DNA from: Zooshikella sp050749885
GTDB lineage: Bacteria; Pseudomonadota; Gammaproteobacteria; Pseudomonadales; Zooshikellaceae
Direction of reading: 5' to 3'
DNA: 64,000 nucleotides
Assembly (NCBI RefSeq): GCF_050749885.1
Contig: NZ_JBOIUB010000009.1
Location: 222,441-286,440, forward strand
The position numbers and the translations under genes were made by a program. The notes below the pieces were generated by a model. That model worked only from the letters and a program-made list of their open reading frames with translations, was not told where the DNA came from and did no database searches. Positions 54,278 to 63,023 of this stretch are shown here, one piece after another. The stretch's first letter is position 1, and every line of letters begins with the position of its first letter.

Positions 54278-54736
54278 ATGATTATTACGCAAAGGAGCTT
54301 GCTATGGCTGGGTTTTATCTGTTCTACATTGACGGGGTGTTTATTCCCAACATCAAGCAAGCCTATTTCGGCAATGGGAAAAAATCAGCAATGGCTTTCC
54401 AAATTGACGATTCGAAATTATGTTGATCACTGTGTCGTAATGGCGCCAAGGCAAGTTGTACACCGTAGAGAAGGTAGTTTCTTAGAAGGGGTGTTGTATT
54501 CAATGGAGCCACTCAAGCGGTGTGGATGTGATTCTTTTTTATTGGATTATCAGCTGCAAGAAGTTGTGAGTAGCCAAAATAAAAAGCGACAAAAAGCTAT
54601 GAGTTGGGAAGCATCGCGACTGGTTGCTCCACTACCAGGAAAATCGAAACCCTTTAGTGTTGCGCTTAAAACTGACTCAGCTGTTTATTATCGAGGTAAA
54701 CTTGTTGTAACCCTGAAATGTCCTTCAGGGTACTAA
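54278..54736 (+). CDS. Uncharacterised lipoprotein
   Basis: 152 residues. Signal sequence with lipobox LTGC; Cys21 is the likely lipid anchor. The remainder has several Cys (HCVV, KRCGC, LKC) and looks beta-rich; no family recognised. Starts 7 bases after yqcC, so probably cotranscribed. The best Shine-Dalgarno (AAAGGAG, 54291-54297) lies inside the first codons and would suit only an out-of-frame ATG at 54304 giving about 40 residues; ATG 54278 is kept because it yields a proper signal peptide. Confidence 0.65.
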   Translation: MIITQRSLLWLGFICSTLTGCLFPTSSKPISAMGKNQQWLSKLTIRNYVDHCVVMAPRQVVHRREGSFLEGVLYSMEPLKRCGCDSFLLDYQLQEVVSSQNKKRQKAMSWEASRLVAPLPGKSKPFSVALKTDSAVYYRGKLVVTLKCPSGY

Positions 54737-54810
54737 GAGATGGTAGCTTTGCTTATTAACATCTGTTCTAGCGTTTAACATAAGCATTTCAAATTGAGTG
54801 TCAAAGATAA

Positions 54811-55269
54811 TTACAAGCAAAACTCCTTAATAGCTTCATCAGCCTGTTTAATTTGCTCTTGACGCTCTTCTTCACTCAACATTTTGACTGAGCCATCTTC
54901 CATTTTCATTTTGACTCTGCTTTTTAATGTTAGCTGGACTTTATTTTGCCTTGCCTCTTCACACTGTTTTTTACGCTCTTGTTTAGCTGCTGTTAAATCT
55001 TTTTGGAAACGTTCTTCCTCTTTTTCTTCTTTTGTTTGGTAAGCTTGTTCTGCCTTTGTTTCTTCTAGCTGCTTGGTTGCCTTTTCTTGATTACCGGGTT
55101 TTTGAGCATGGGTATTAACGGATTCAGCATTAGATCCTTCTGGGGGACGGGTGCCATAGTGAGTAACACCCTGATCATCTACCCACTTATAAAAGGTATC
55201 GGCATGGGAGGACTGGATTTGCAAGCAAAAAACAAGGCAAGAAATGCTGGCTAACAAAAGTGGTCTCAT
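54811..55269 (-). CDS. Small exported DUF4124 protein
   Basis: 152 residues from ATG 55269, selected because it begins a good signal peptide (cleavage after about SHA, residue 23) and has AGG ahead; in-frame codons further upstream add an unlikely hydrophobic extension. DUF4124 (FYKWVDDQGVTHYGTRPP) is followed by a highly charged Glu/Lys/Gln helix and two Cys. Same plan as the protein at 29136. Convergent to the lipoprotein gene. Role unknown. Confidence 0.82.
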   Translation of the reverse strand: MRPLLLASISCLVFCLQIQSSHADTFYKWVDDQGVTHYGTRPPEGSNAESVNTHAQKPGNQEKATKQLEETKAEQAYQTKEEKEEERFQKDLTAAKQERKKQCEEARQNKVQLTLKSRVKMKMEDGSVKMLSEEERQEQIKQADEAIKEFCL

Positions 55270-55465
55270 ACGGGGGCCTATTGTCATCACTGAAGTACAT
55301 AGCTGTACAAACAGATTAAAGTATAGTGTATAGAAAAATATTGCTAAATAGTGAAGCAAGATCTTATTGGATTCATGTTAAACCACGGCTAACCATCCAA
55401 AAGCATTCGTGTTTTATGAGCTTGCTTACCATAGTAATGAAACACACATAGCTTTTATTCGCTAT

Positions 55466-55618
55466 TGACATATTATTGCTGGACAATAACATATATGTGT
55501 TGATAGCTATTTTATCAATGTTCTGTCAGGCCCAGAGTCGTAACCCGATATCTGGCTGATTCCCTAGACCACGTTACCTCGGGTCGGGAAAACAGATATA
55601 TACCCATATATCTGTTTT
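55466..55618 (+). ncRNA. Possible structured leader or small RNA upstream of ilvI
   Basis: TTGACA at 55466-55471 starts a possible promoter (the -10 is poor). Downstream are a TTGATA/TATCAA hairpin, a CCCGA...TCGGG pairing and a terminator-like stem, ending about 220 bases before ilvI. This may be an attenuation-type leader or an independent RNA. No Ile/Leu/Val-rich leader peptide was found. The rest of the 55270-55841 gap shows nothing certain. Confidence 0.3.
55589..55618 (+). terminator. Terminator or attenuator upstream of ilvI
   Basis: AAAACAGATATAT (55589-55601) pairs with its complement at 55606-55618 around a 4-base loop. AT-rich stem with a TTTT end. Confidence 0.5.
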
Positions 55619-55841
55619 AACTGAATAGCTCTGCTAATTATATGTCACTTCACTTAAATGATAGTGTCTGGCAATCCGTTAGATAATTGGCATTAATGAG
55701 TTATAGCGAGGTTGCGTGAGTTCCTGAGCAAGCGATACCTGTTTATCCTAACCAAGCCCAGCCTCGCCCAACTATATCTGGCAGTATAGAATGCAAGTGT
55801 AGTATTTGTTGGAAAATATCACGTTTGGAAAGGGGTATTTC

Positions 55842-57566
55842 GTGGAGCTATTATCTGGCGCAGAAATGGTTATCCGCGCATTAGCGGATGAGGGAGTGGA
55901 GTATATTTATGGCTATCCTGGAGGAGCTTTACTCCATGTGTATGATGCTTTATTCCAGCAAAATAAAGTCACTCATATTTTAGTTCGTCATGAGCAGGCT
56001 GCAACACATATGGCCGATGGTTATGCGCGTGCTTCAGGTAAGGCGGGTGTAGCGTTAGTAACATCTGGGCCAGGCGCTACCAATACAATCACGGGTATTG
56101 CTACAGCTTACATGGACTCAATCCCGATGGTGGTTATTTCTGGGCAGGTACCTTCAGATTTTATTGGTACAGATATGTTCCAGGAAACGGACATGGTGGG
56201 TATTTCTCGTCCAATCGTTAAACATAGTTTTTTGGTGAAGCAGGCGCAAGATATCCCGGCCACAATAAAAAAAGCATTCCATATTGCTCAGTCCGGGCGG
56301 CCAGGACCTGTTGTGGTGGATATTCCAAAAGATATTACTAATCCAAGTGATAAGTACGAGTATATTTATCCAAAAAAAGTAAAGCTCCGTTCTTATACGC
56401 CACCACTTAAAGGTCACTCTGGGCAAATTCGTAAAGCATTAAATATGCTGCTCGAAGCTAAGCGCCCAATTATATATAGCGGCGGTGGTGTAATCCTTGG
56501 CAAAGCTTCAAGTGAAATGACGCAATTAGCCAAGCAATTGCGCTTACCTGTGACTAATACATTGATGGGGTTAGGTGGTTTTCCTGGTACAGACAATCAG
56601 TTTTTAGGCATGTTAGGGATGCATGGTAGCTATCCTGCAAACCTGGCGATGCACCATAGTGATCTGATTTTAGCGGTTGGTGTTCGTTTTGATGATAGGG
56701 TGACTAATGGAATTTCTAAATTTTGCCCAACAGCAAAAATAATTCACATTGATGTTGATCCAGCAAGTATCTCTAAAAATGTTCGTGCAGATATACCCAT
56801 TGTTGGACCTGTACAGCCTGTCTTAAGTGAGATGCTCTCACTGCTGAAAGAGAGTAAAAATACCTTAAATGAAGAGGCAATGAATGCCTGGTGGAAACAA
56901 ATCGAAGAGTGGCGTTCGTCCCGTGGCATATTTCCTTATGATAAAGGTGATGGCTCAGTTATTAAGCCACAAATGGTTATTGAAACACTGTGTGAAGTGA
57001 CTCAAGGCCAGGCCTATGTCACATCAGACGTTGGCCAACATCAGATGTTTACTGCGCAACACTATAAATTCGATAAGCCCAATCGTTGGATTAACTCTGG
57101 TGGGTTAGGCACGATGGGGTTTGGTTTGCCTGCCGCAATGGGCGTGAAATTGAGCTTTCCGGATGAAATGGTCGTGTGTGTAACAGGTGAGGGGAGTATT
57201 CAAATGAATATTCAGGAGTTGTCTACCTGTATGCAGTATGACCTACCCATCAAGATTATTAACTTGAATAACCAAGCGCTGGGTATGGTTCGCCAATGGC
57301 AGGATATGCAGTACAACAGTCGTTATTCTCACTCTTATATGGACTCTTTGCCTGACTTTGTGAAGTTAGCAGAGGCTTATGGTCATGTTGGTATCCGGGT
57401 CGAAAAACCTGAAGAGCTTGAGTCTGCCATGGAAAAAGCCCTCTCTATAAAAGATCGTTTAGTCTTTTTAGATATTCGGGTTGATCCTAATGAGCATGTA
57501 TACCCTATGCAAATTAAAGATGGCTCTATGCGAGATATGTGGTTAAGTAAGACGGAGCGAACCTAA
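55842..57566 (+). CDS. ilvI: Acetolactate synthase large subunit
   Basis: 574 residues from GTG 55842, with AAGGGG 8 bases ahead; an upstream TTG would add 12 residues. Thiamine-diphosphate enzyme, first common step of Val/Leu/Ile synthesis. The catalytic Glu in VRHEQAATHMADGYA, the cofactor motif GEGSIQMNIQELSTC ending in NLNN, and the FAD-binding middle domain are seen. The stop overlaps ilvH by one base. A possible attenuating leader precedes it. Confidence 0.97.
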   Translation: MELLSGAEMVIRALADEGVEYIYGYPGGALLHVYDALFQQNKVTHILVRHEQAATHMADGYARASGKAGVALVTSGPGATNTITGIATAYMDSIPMVVISGQVPSDFIGTDMFQETDMVGISRPIVKHSFLVKQAQDIPATIKKAFHIAQSGRPGPVVVDIPKDITNPSDKYEYIYPKKVKLRSYTPPLKGHSGQIRKALNMLLEAKRPIIYSGGGVILGKASSEMTQLAKQLRLPVTNTLMGLGGFPGTDNQFLGMLGMHGSYPANLAMHHSDLILAVGVRFDDRVTNGISKFCPTAKIIHIDVDPASISKNVRADIPIVGPVQPVLSEMLSLLKESKNTLNEEAMNAWWKQIEEWRSSRGIFPYDKGDGSVIKPQMVIETLCEVTQGQAYVTSDVGQHQMFTAQHYKFDKPNRWINSGGLGTMGFGLPAAMGVKLSFPDEMVVCVTGEGSIQMNIQELSTCMQYDLPIKIINLNNQALGMVRQWQDMQYNSRYSHSYMDSLPDFVKLAEAYGHVGIRVEKPEELESAMEKALSIKDRLVFLDIRVDPNEHVYPMQIKDGSMRDMWLSKTERT

Positions 57567-58057
57567 TGCGGCATATTATTTCAGTTTTAATGGAAAACGA
57601 ACCAGGAGCATTGTCTCGGGTCGTAGGGTTGTTTGCTCAGCGTAATTACAATATTGAAAGTCTTAATGTTGCGCCAACAGAAGATGCAACGTTATCTCGC
57701 TTAACACTCACGACCATTGGAGCAGATCATAAAATTGAGCAAATCACCAAACAGCTCAATAAATTAATTGATGTTGTAAAAGTGGTTGATCTGACAGAAG
57801 GTGCCCATATTGAGCGAGAATTAATGTTCGTTAAGGTGAAAGCTACTGGTGGACAACGGGCTGAGGTTAAGCGGACGACAGATATTTTCCGTGGACAAAT
57901 CGTTGATGTGACTGCCAATACGTATGTTGTTCAACTGGCTGGTGATAGTGCTAAGCTGGATGCCTTTATTCAAGCTGTTGGCTCATCTACTGTACTTGAA
58001 GTGGTAAGAACAGGAGTTTCTGGTATTGCACGAGGCGAAAAGGTACTGAGTTTATAG
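57566..58057 (+). CDS. ilvH: Acetolactate synthase small regulatory subunit
   Basis: 163 residues. N-terminal ACT domain (about 1-76, MENEPGALSRVVGLFAQRNYNI) binds valine for feedback inhibition; the C-terminal domain stimulates the catalytic subunit. Length as in E. coli IlvH. Start overlaps ilvI (TAATG), giving stoichiometric translation. A strong terminator follows. Confidence 0.97.
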   Translation: MRHIISVLMENEPGALSRVVGLFAQRNYNIESLNVAPTEDATLSRLTLTTIGADHKIEQITKQLNKLIDVVKVVDLTEGAHIERELMFVKVKATGGQRAEVKRTTDIFRGQIVDVTANTYVVQLAGDSAKLDAFIQAVGSSTVLEVVRTGVSGIARGEKVLSL

Positions 58058-58093
58058 TGGTTTTTTATTACCACTAGACGAAATAAAGAAATT

Positions 58094-58123
58094 AAAAGGC
58101 AGTGTTAATCACTGCCTTTTTTA
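58094..58123 (+). terminator. ilvIH terminator
   Basis: AAAAGGCAGTG pairs with CACTGCCTTTT (58094-58120) around TTAAT, followed by T. Confidence 0.9.
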
Positions 58124-58134
58124 TGAGTGATAGA

Positions 58135-58160
58135 CAAAAAAAGAGCGCTTAAAAGCGCTC
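58135..58160 (-). terminator. ilvC terminator
   Basis: GAGCGCTT/AAGCGCTC stem (58143-58160) with, on the minus strand, a run of T at 58142-58136. A second hairpin (58192-58212, TAGGCGTTA arms) lies closer to the ilvC stop. Confidence 0.85.
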
Positions 58161-58241
58161 AGGGTCAGTCAGACTTTATAGGGATTTTTAATAGGCGTTA
58201 AAGTAACGCCTACTGATCAGCTAATTACATCAGTGAAATAT

Positions 58242-59711
58242 TTAAATAATTTTTTTCATATCTTTCATGTGGCTGCGCAACTCACGGCCGATTATTTCAA
58301 CTGGGTGGTTACGAATGCTATCGTTCACTTCAACAAGTTTGGCATTATCTACCGAGAAACTTGTTTGAGTGGTACCTTTGCCAATAACCGTAGCATCAAC
58401 TTTTTTCATAAAGTCTTGCAGTAAAGGTACGCAAGCGTTCGCAAATAAATAGCAACCATATTCAGCCGTATCGGAAATGACAACATTCATTTCATACAGC
58501 TTGCGACGTGCAATTGTATTAGCAATAAGTGGCGTTTCGTGTAGGGATTCGTAGTAAGCAGACTCGGCAATGATGCCAGACTGGGTCATCACTTCAAAAG
58601 CCAGCTCAACACCTGCTTTAACCATTGCCACCATCAATAATCCATGGTCAAAGTACTCTTGCTCAGGGATGTCTGCGTCTGTTGAAGTAGACTTTTCAAA
58701 AGCGGTTTCAGCCGTTTCAGCTCTCCAACGAAGCAGGTCTGCGTCATCGTTCGCCCAGTCGGCCATCATGGTGGAAGAGAAGTGTCCGCTAATGATGTCA
58801 TCAATATGTTTCTGGAACAGTGGACGCATGATGTTTTTAAGTTCTTCAGAAAGCTCAAATGCACGAATTTTATCTGGGTTGCTCAAGCGATCCATCATGT
58901 TGGTGATACCACCAATTTTCAGGGCTTCAGTAGTTACTTCCCAACCATATTGAATAAGTTTGGATGCATAGCCTGGCTCAACACCTTCGGCGATCATTTT
59001 TTCAAAGCACAGTATTGAACCTGTTTGTAACATACCGCAAAGAATAGTTTGTTCACCCAGTAAATCTGATTTTACTTCCGCAATAAATGAGGATTCCAGT
59101 ACGCCAGCACGATGACTGCCTAAGCCGGCTGCATAAGCTTTGGCTAGCTCAAGACCTTCACCCTGAGGATCATTTTCCCGGTGGACAGCGATCAGCGTTG
59201 GAACACCAAAGCCCCGTTTGTACTCTTCACGAACCTCTGTACCAGGACACTTAGGCGCAACCATGATAACAGTAAGGTCTTTACGGATTTGCATGCCTTC
59301 TTCAACGATATTGAAGCCATGAGAGTATGAAAGGGTGGCACCTTTCTTCATTAAAGGCATAACTTGTTCGACAACGCTTGAGTGTTGCTTGTCTGGTGTT
59401 AGGTTACAAACAAGGTCTGCTTGAGGAATCAATGTCTCATAAGAGCCTACAGTGAAACCATTATCTGTAGCATTTTTCCAGGATTGGCGTTTCTCTGTGA
59501 TGGCTGACTCTCTCAGCGCAAAAGAAACATCTAAACCACTATCACGTAAATTCAGTCCTTGGTTTAGGCCTTGGGAGCCACAGCCAACAATAACAATTTT
59601 TTTAACTTGGAGTTTTTGGGTTTCGTCCGCAAACTCACTACGATCCATAAAACGGCACTTACCTAGCTCTTCTAATTGAATGCGCAGAGGCAGGCTATTG
59701 AAGTAATTCAT
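58242..59711 (-). CDS. ilvC: Ketol-acid reductoisomerase, class II (long form)
   Basis: 489 residues, so the long E. coli-type with duplicated C-terminal domain; short forms of about 340 are commoner in Pseudomonas. NADPH loop VGCGSQGLNQGLNLRDSG, Mg-binding Glu/Asp in MQTGSILCFEKM-type regions, and SDTAEYGCYLFA in the second repeat. It converts acetolactate to dihydroxyisovalerate. Divergent from ilvY, as in E. coli, which activates it. Confidence 0.96.
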   Translation of the reverse strand: MNYFNSLPLRIQLEELGKCRFMDRSEFADETQKLQVKKIVIVGCGSQGLNQGLNLRDSGLDVSFALRESAITEKRQSWKNATDNGFTVGSYETLIPQADLVCNLTPDKQHSSVVEQVMPLMKKGATLSYSHGFNIVEEGMQIRKDLTVIMVAPKCPGTEVREEYKRGFGVPTLIAVHRENDPQGEGLELAKAYAAGLGSHRAGVLESSFIAEVKSDLLGEQTILCGMLQTGSILCFEKMIAEGVEPGYASKLIQYGWEVTTEALKIGGITNMMDRLSNPDKIRAFELSEELKNIMRPLFQKHIDDIISGHFSSTMMADWANDDADLLRWRAETAETAFEKSTSTDADIPEQEYFDHGLLMVAMVKAGVELAFEVMTQSGIIAESAYYESLHETPLIANTIARRKLYEMNVVISDTAEYGCYLFANACVPLLQDFMKKVDATVIGKGTTQTSFSVDNAKLVEVNDSIRNHPVEIIGRELRSHMKDMKKII

Positions 59712-59765
59712 GAGTGGGCTCCTGGCAATAAAAAGTAGTGGCGATAATTATTGTAAAAAGCAGTC

Positions 59766-59799
59766 TTGTTGAGGCAAGTGACTGGCCTTACCTCAACAA
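59766..59799 (-). promoter_or_regulatory. Hairpin in the ilvC 5' leader
   Basis: TTGTTGAGG (59766-59774) and CCTCAACAA (59791-59799) form a 9-bp stem in the ilvC leader, 55 bases before the start codon. No U run follows; function unknown. Confidence 0.45.
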
Positions 59800-59977
59800 A
59801 GACATAAAGCACCACAGTTAAATTGCACTAATTATAGTTTTGCTGTGCAGTAACGTGTGGTAGACACTCCTTAGTTATTAATTCGGTTTTGTTGCGTCAA
59901 AACTGAACGACTAAGTTATTAGGATTGATATGGTTACAGCCTTGGGCTAAAAGCTTTATGTAGCCTAGCGTAAAATA

Positions 59978-60031
59978 AATATTGCGTAAAATGATATATT
60001 TGAAATACTACATGTCATATTTTGCAATATT
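59978..60031. promoter_or_regulatory. Inverted repeat in the ilvC-ilvY spacer, likely IlvY operator
   Basis: Two 20-base arms match at 16 positions, with perfect outer ends AATATTGC (59978-59985) and GCAATATT (60024-60031). It lies 16 bases before the ilvY ATG, a usual place for a LysR regulator binding both its own and the divergent promoter. Confidence 0.6.
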
Positions 60032-60047
60032 GTGAGATGCCTGTGCT

Positions 60048-60938
60048 ATGGATCACCATGCCTTAAGGTTATTTTTACACTTGGCTGATACGCTCCATTT
60101 TGCGCGAACCAGCCAAGCTTGCCATGTCAGTCCTTCAACATTAAGCCGTGCTATTAAGCGACTGGAAGATGAAGTTGGCGAAGTACTATTTGAGCGTGAT
60201 AATCGATCTGTTGTGCTTACTGTTGCTGGTAGGGAGTTTCAAGCGTATGCGCAACAAGCTCTTCAGCTATGGCAGGAAATGCAAAGTCGAGTGCATCAGC
60301 AACCAATGCTTTTACAGGGTGAAGTTAATTTATTTTGTTCGGTAACTGCGAGTTATAGTTTTTTATCAGAGTTATTGATGCGCTTTCGTCAACGTTATCC
60401 CAGTATTGAGATTAAACTTAGAACGGGTGATGCGGCGTTAGCACTTCAAAAAGTACAAGAAGGTGAGGAAGACTTAGCTATTGCCGCCAAGCCAGATCAT
60501 CTTCCTAGTAATTTAAACTTTAAAACCATTGCTCATACACCCTTACAGTTCATTGCTCCTCAGCAACCAGGGCTGGTGAGAGATTTAACGCTACAGCAGT
60601 CCGAGATAAACTGGAGAAAGGTACCTATGATTTTTGCTGAACAAGGGTTATCTCGTAAAAGGCTACAGAACTGGTTTCGTACAAAAGGGATAAAGCCCAA
60701 TATATATGCGCAAGTGGGTGGGCATGAAGCCATTGTAAGTATGGTGAACTTAGGGTTAGGCGTGGGGGTGGTGCCTGAATTGGTTGTGGTGAATAGCCCA
60801 GCTTCAGCTAAGATTCGTACCCTGACGATTGATCCGCCTTTAGAGCCATTTGCTATTGGTGTCTGCGTACAGACTAAACGGCTGCAGGACCCCTTGGTTA
60901 AAGCATTTTGGGATGTGGCATGCTTATCTGCAGAGTAA
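60048..60938 (+). CDS. ilvY: LysR-family regulator IlvY
   Basis: 296 residues. The N-terminal winged helix (HALRLFLHLADTLHFARTSQ and SPSTLSRAIKRLEDEVG) is typical LysR, and the rest is the inducer-binding domain (about 90-295), which in IlvY senses acetolactate or acetohydroxybutyrate. Divergent to ilvC with an inverted repeat between, as in E. coli. Probably activates ilvC and represses itself. Confidence 0.92.
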   Translation: MDHHALRLFLHLADTLHFARTSQACHVSPSTLSRAIKRLEDEVGEVLFERDNRSVVLTVAGREFQAYAQQALQLWQEMQSRVHQQPMLLQGEVNLFCSVTASYSFLSELLMRFRQRYPSIEIKLRTGDAALALQKVQEGEEDLAIAAKPDHLPSNLNFKTIAHTPLQFIAPQQPGLVRDLTLQQSEINWRKVPMIFAEQGLSRKRLQNWFRTKGIKPNIYAQVGGHEAIVSMVNLGLGVGVVPELVVVNSPASAKIRTLTIDPPLEPFAIGVCVQTKRLQDPLVKAFWDVACLSAE

Positions 60939-61038
60939 GCTAATTAGTTAAAACGGCACTTGTTGTGATGAGTAACGATACATTTGACTGGGGTTTGCTA
61001 TAATCCCTGATTCATTTTCTGGCAGAAGATATTGACCT

Positions 61039-61875
61039 ATGAACGAGGAAAAGCACTCTGTTACTAATAATGATGAACAAGTAGAGCAGATTGGTGAGTC
61101 TATTTTACCTATTGATGAGCATGTAGAAGAGGTCGCGGAGAATGGCCGCAAGGTTCGGCGTCGAGGGGTCTATTTATTACCCAACTTATTTACAACTGCA
61201 GCCTTATTTAGTGGATTCTATAGTGCTGTTGCTGCCATGCAGTTTAAGTTTGAGCATGCAGCAATCGCTATTTTTGTAGCAATGATTCTTGATGGTTTGG
61301 ATGGACGTGTTGCACGGCTGACGAACACTCAAAGTGCATTTGGCGCTGAATACGATAGTTTATCTGACATGATTGCCTTTGGCTTTGCGCCAGCAATTTT
61401 GTGTTATAGCTGGACGTTGCATAGCCTTGGAAAAGCGGGATGGATGGTCGCATTTATTTATGTAGCCTGTACTGCGCTTAGGCTAGCAAGATTTAATACA
61501 CAGATCAGTAGTGCAGATAAGCGTTATTTTACAGGTCTTCCATGTCCTTCGGCTGCGGCTGTCGTGACAGGAATGACCTGGGTATGTACTGATTTTGGGT
61601 TTTATCCAGCAGAACCAGGAATCAGCATATTGGCAGCATTGATAACCGCAGGTGTGGGTATCTTGATGGTGAGCAATGTGCGATATCATAGTTTTAAAGA
61701 TCTGGACATCAAAGGGCGTGTGCCTTTTGTGATGATTTTTGCTTTAGTGCTGATATTTGCAGTCGTATCAATTGACCCTCCGAGAACACTGCTTTCAGTA
61801 TTTATGCTTTACGCAACTTCAGGTCCTGCACTAGCACTTTGGCGGCTATGGAAAAGGTCGAAAACAACTTCATGA
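61039..61875 (+). CDS. pssA: CDP-diacylglycerol-serine O-phosphatidyltransferase
   Basis: 278 residues. CDP-alcohol phosphatidyltransferase with the signature DG-x2-AR-x8-G-x3-D-x3-D in the DGLDGRVARLTNTQ region (about 80-105). A polar acidic N-terminus (1-38) precedes about eight membrane helices. Makes phosphatidylserine for phosphatidylethanolamine. It follows the ilv group as in PAO1. Confidence 0.95.
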   Translation: MNEEKHSVTNNDEQVEQIGESILPIDEHVEEVAENGRKVRRRGVYLLPNLFTTAALFSGFYSAVAAMQFKFEHAAIAIFVAMILDGLDGRVARLTNTQSAFGAEYDSLSDMIAFGFAPAILCYSWTLHSLGKAGWMVAFIYVACTALRLARFNTQISSADKRYFTGLPCPSAAAVVTGMTWVCTDFGFYPAEPGISILAALITAGVGILMVSNVRYHSFKDLDIKGRVPFVMIFALVLIFAVVSIDPPRTLLSVFMLYATSGPALALWRLWKRSKTTS

Positions 61876-61901
61876 AATATAATTAGCCTTAACCCGTTCT
61901 T

Positions 61902-61930
61902 AAAAAGGAGCAGAGTGTTGCTCCTTTTTT
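61902..61930 (+). terminator. pssA terminator
   Basis: AAAAAGGAGCA (61902-61912) and TGCTCCTTTTT (61919-61929) around a 6-base loop, with more T. It lies 14 bases before the msrP start. Confidence 0.9.
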
Positions 61931-61943
61931 TAGGTTAAAGCTT

Positions 61944-62993
61944 ATGATTATCAAAAAGCCATCCACGATACGTAGTTATGAAATAACCTCTGAGCAAGCT
62001 TACATGAACCGCCGACAGTTCATGCAGCGTAGTGGACATTTCATTTTAGGTGCTTCTGCCGTATTGGCGGGGTGTGGCGAGGCTGATGAGCCTTCACAAG
62101 CAGTTGAACCGGCACAAGCAGCCATATCGGACAAAATTCACTTGGCAGGAACGCAATATCCAGCACCAGGCTGGTTACAGCGGCACGTATCAAAAGCTAA
62201 GCCCTCTCGATTCCAAGTTAATGACCCATTAACACCTTATCAGGATGTCACTTCGTACAATAACTTTTATGAGTTTGGCACCGGTAAAAAAGATCCTGCT
62301 CGACTTGCAAAGGACTTTGTTACAGATCCTTGGTCTGTGACCGTTGAAGGAGAAGCCGAAAAAACGGGTAAGTTTACGTTAGAAGATATTTTAAAAGCCC
62401 ATGCCATTGAAGAGCGTATTTATCGATTTCGCTGTGTAGAAGCCTGGTCAATGGTGGTGCCTTGGTTGGGGTTTTCGTTGGGTGATTTGTTACGTAGATT
62501 CCAGCCTACTTCAAAAGCAAAATATGTACTGTTTGAAACACTGCATGATCCAGAGCGGATGCTTGGTCAAAGAAGCCAATTTAGCTTAATTGATTGGCCA
62601 TATGTTGAGGGGTTGCGTATTGATGAAGCAATGCATCCTCTGGCGATGATGGTGGTTGGGCTTTATGGGAAAACGCTGCCACCACAAAATGGTGCCCCTC
62701 TTCGTTTAATGCTGCCCTGGAAGTATGGTTTTAAAAGTATTAAATCTATTGTCAAAATTACGTTTACAGATATGCAGCCAAAAACCACGTGGCAGAGTTT
62801 AGCACCCAATGAATATGGTTTTTACGCAAATGTTAATCCAGCAGTAGATCACCCGCGCTGGAGCCAAAAGCGAGAACGACGTCTACCTTCCTCTCTATTT
62901 TCGCCAAATTATATTGATACCATGCCTTTTAATGGGTATGTCGATGAGGTCGCGTCTCTCTATAAAGGAATGGATTTGAGAAAATACTTTTAA
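61944..62993 (+). CDS. msrP: Periplasmic protein-methionine-sulfoxide reductase, molybdopterin subunit
   Basis: 349 residues. Tat signal with twin Arg (MNRRQFMQRSG, Arg23-Arg24), Mo-ligand Cys164 in RFRCVEAWSMV, and LPPQNGAPLRLMLPWKYGFKSIKSI of the sulfite-oxidase fold. It repairs oxidised methionine in envelope proteins, taking electrons from MsrQ. Just after the Tat hydrophobic stretch comes LAGC (Cys44), a lipobox-like site not in E. coli MsrP, which might anchor it to a membrane. msrQ begins 30 bases downstream. Confidence 0.95.
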   Translation: MIIKKPSTIRSYEITSEQAYMNRRQFMQRSGHFILGASAVLAGCGEADEPSQAVEPAQAAISDKIHLAGTQYPAPGWLQRHVSKAKPSRFQVNDPLTPYQDVTSYNNFYEFGTGKKDPARLAKDFVTDPWSVTVEGEAEKTGKFTLEDILKAHAIEERIYRFRCVEAWSMVVPWLGFSLGDLLRRFQPTSKAKYVLFETLHDPERMLGQRSQFSLIDWPYVEGLRIDEAMHPLAMMVVGLYGKTLPPQNGAPLRLMLPWKYGFKSIKSIVKITFTDMQPKTTWQSLAPNEYGFYANVNPAVDHPRWSQKRERRLPSSLFSPNYIDTMPFNGYVDEVASLYKGMDLRKYF

Positions 62994-63023
62994 ATTGAAC
63001 GGGTACAGGTTTGGGAGTGTTGT

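Noticed and set aside
54304..54426. Short frame with a good ribosome-binding site inside the lipoprotein gene
   Set aside because: Only about 40 residues, no signal or family; the longer frame has a proper lipobox. Kept as a remark in that gene.
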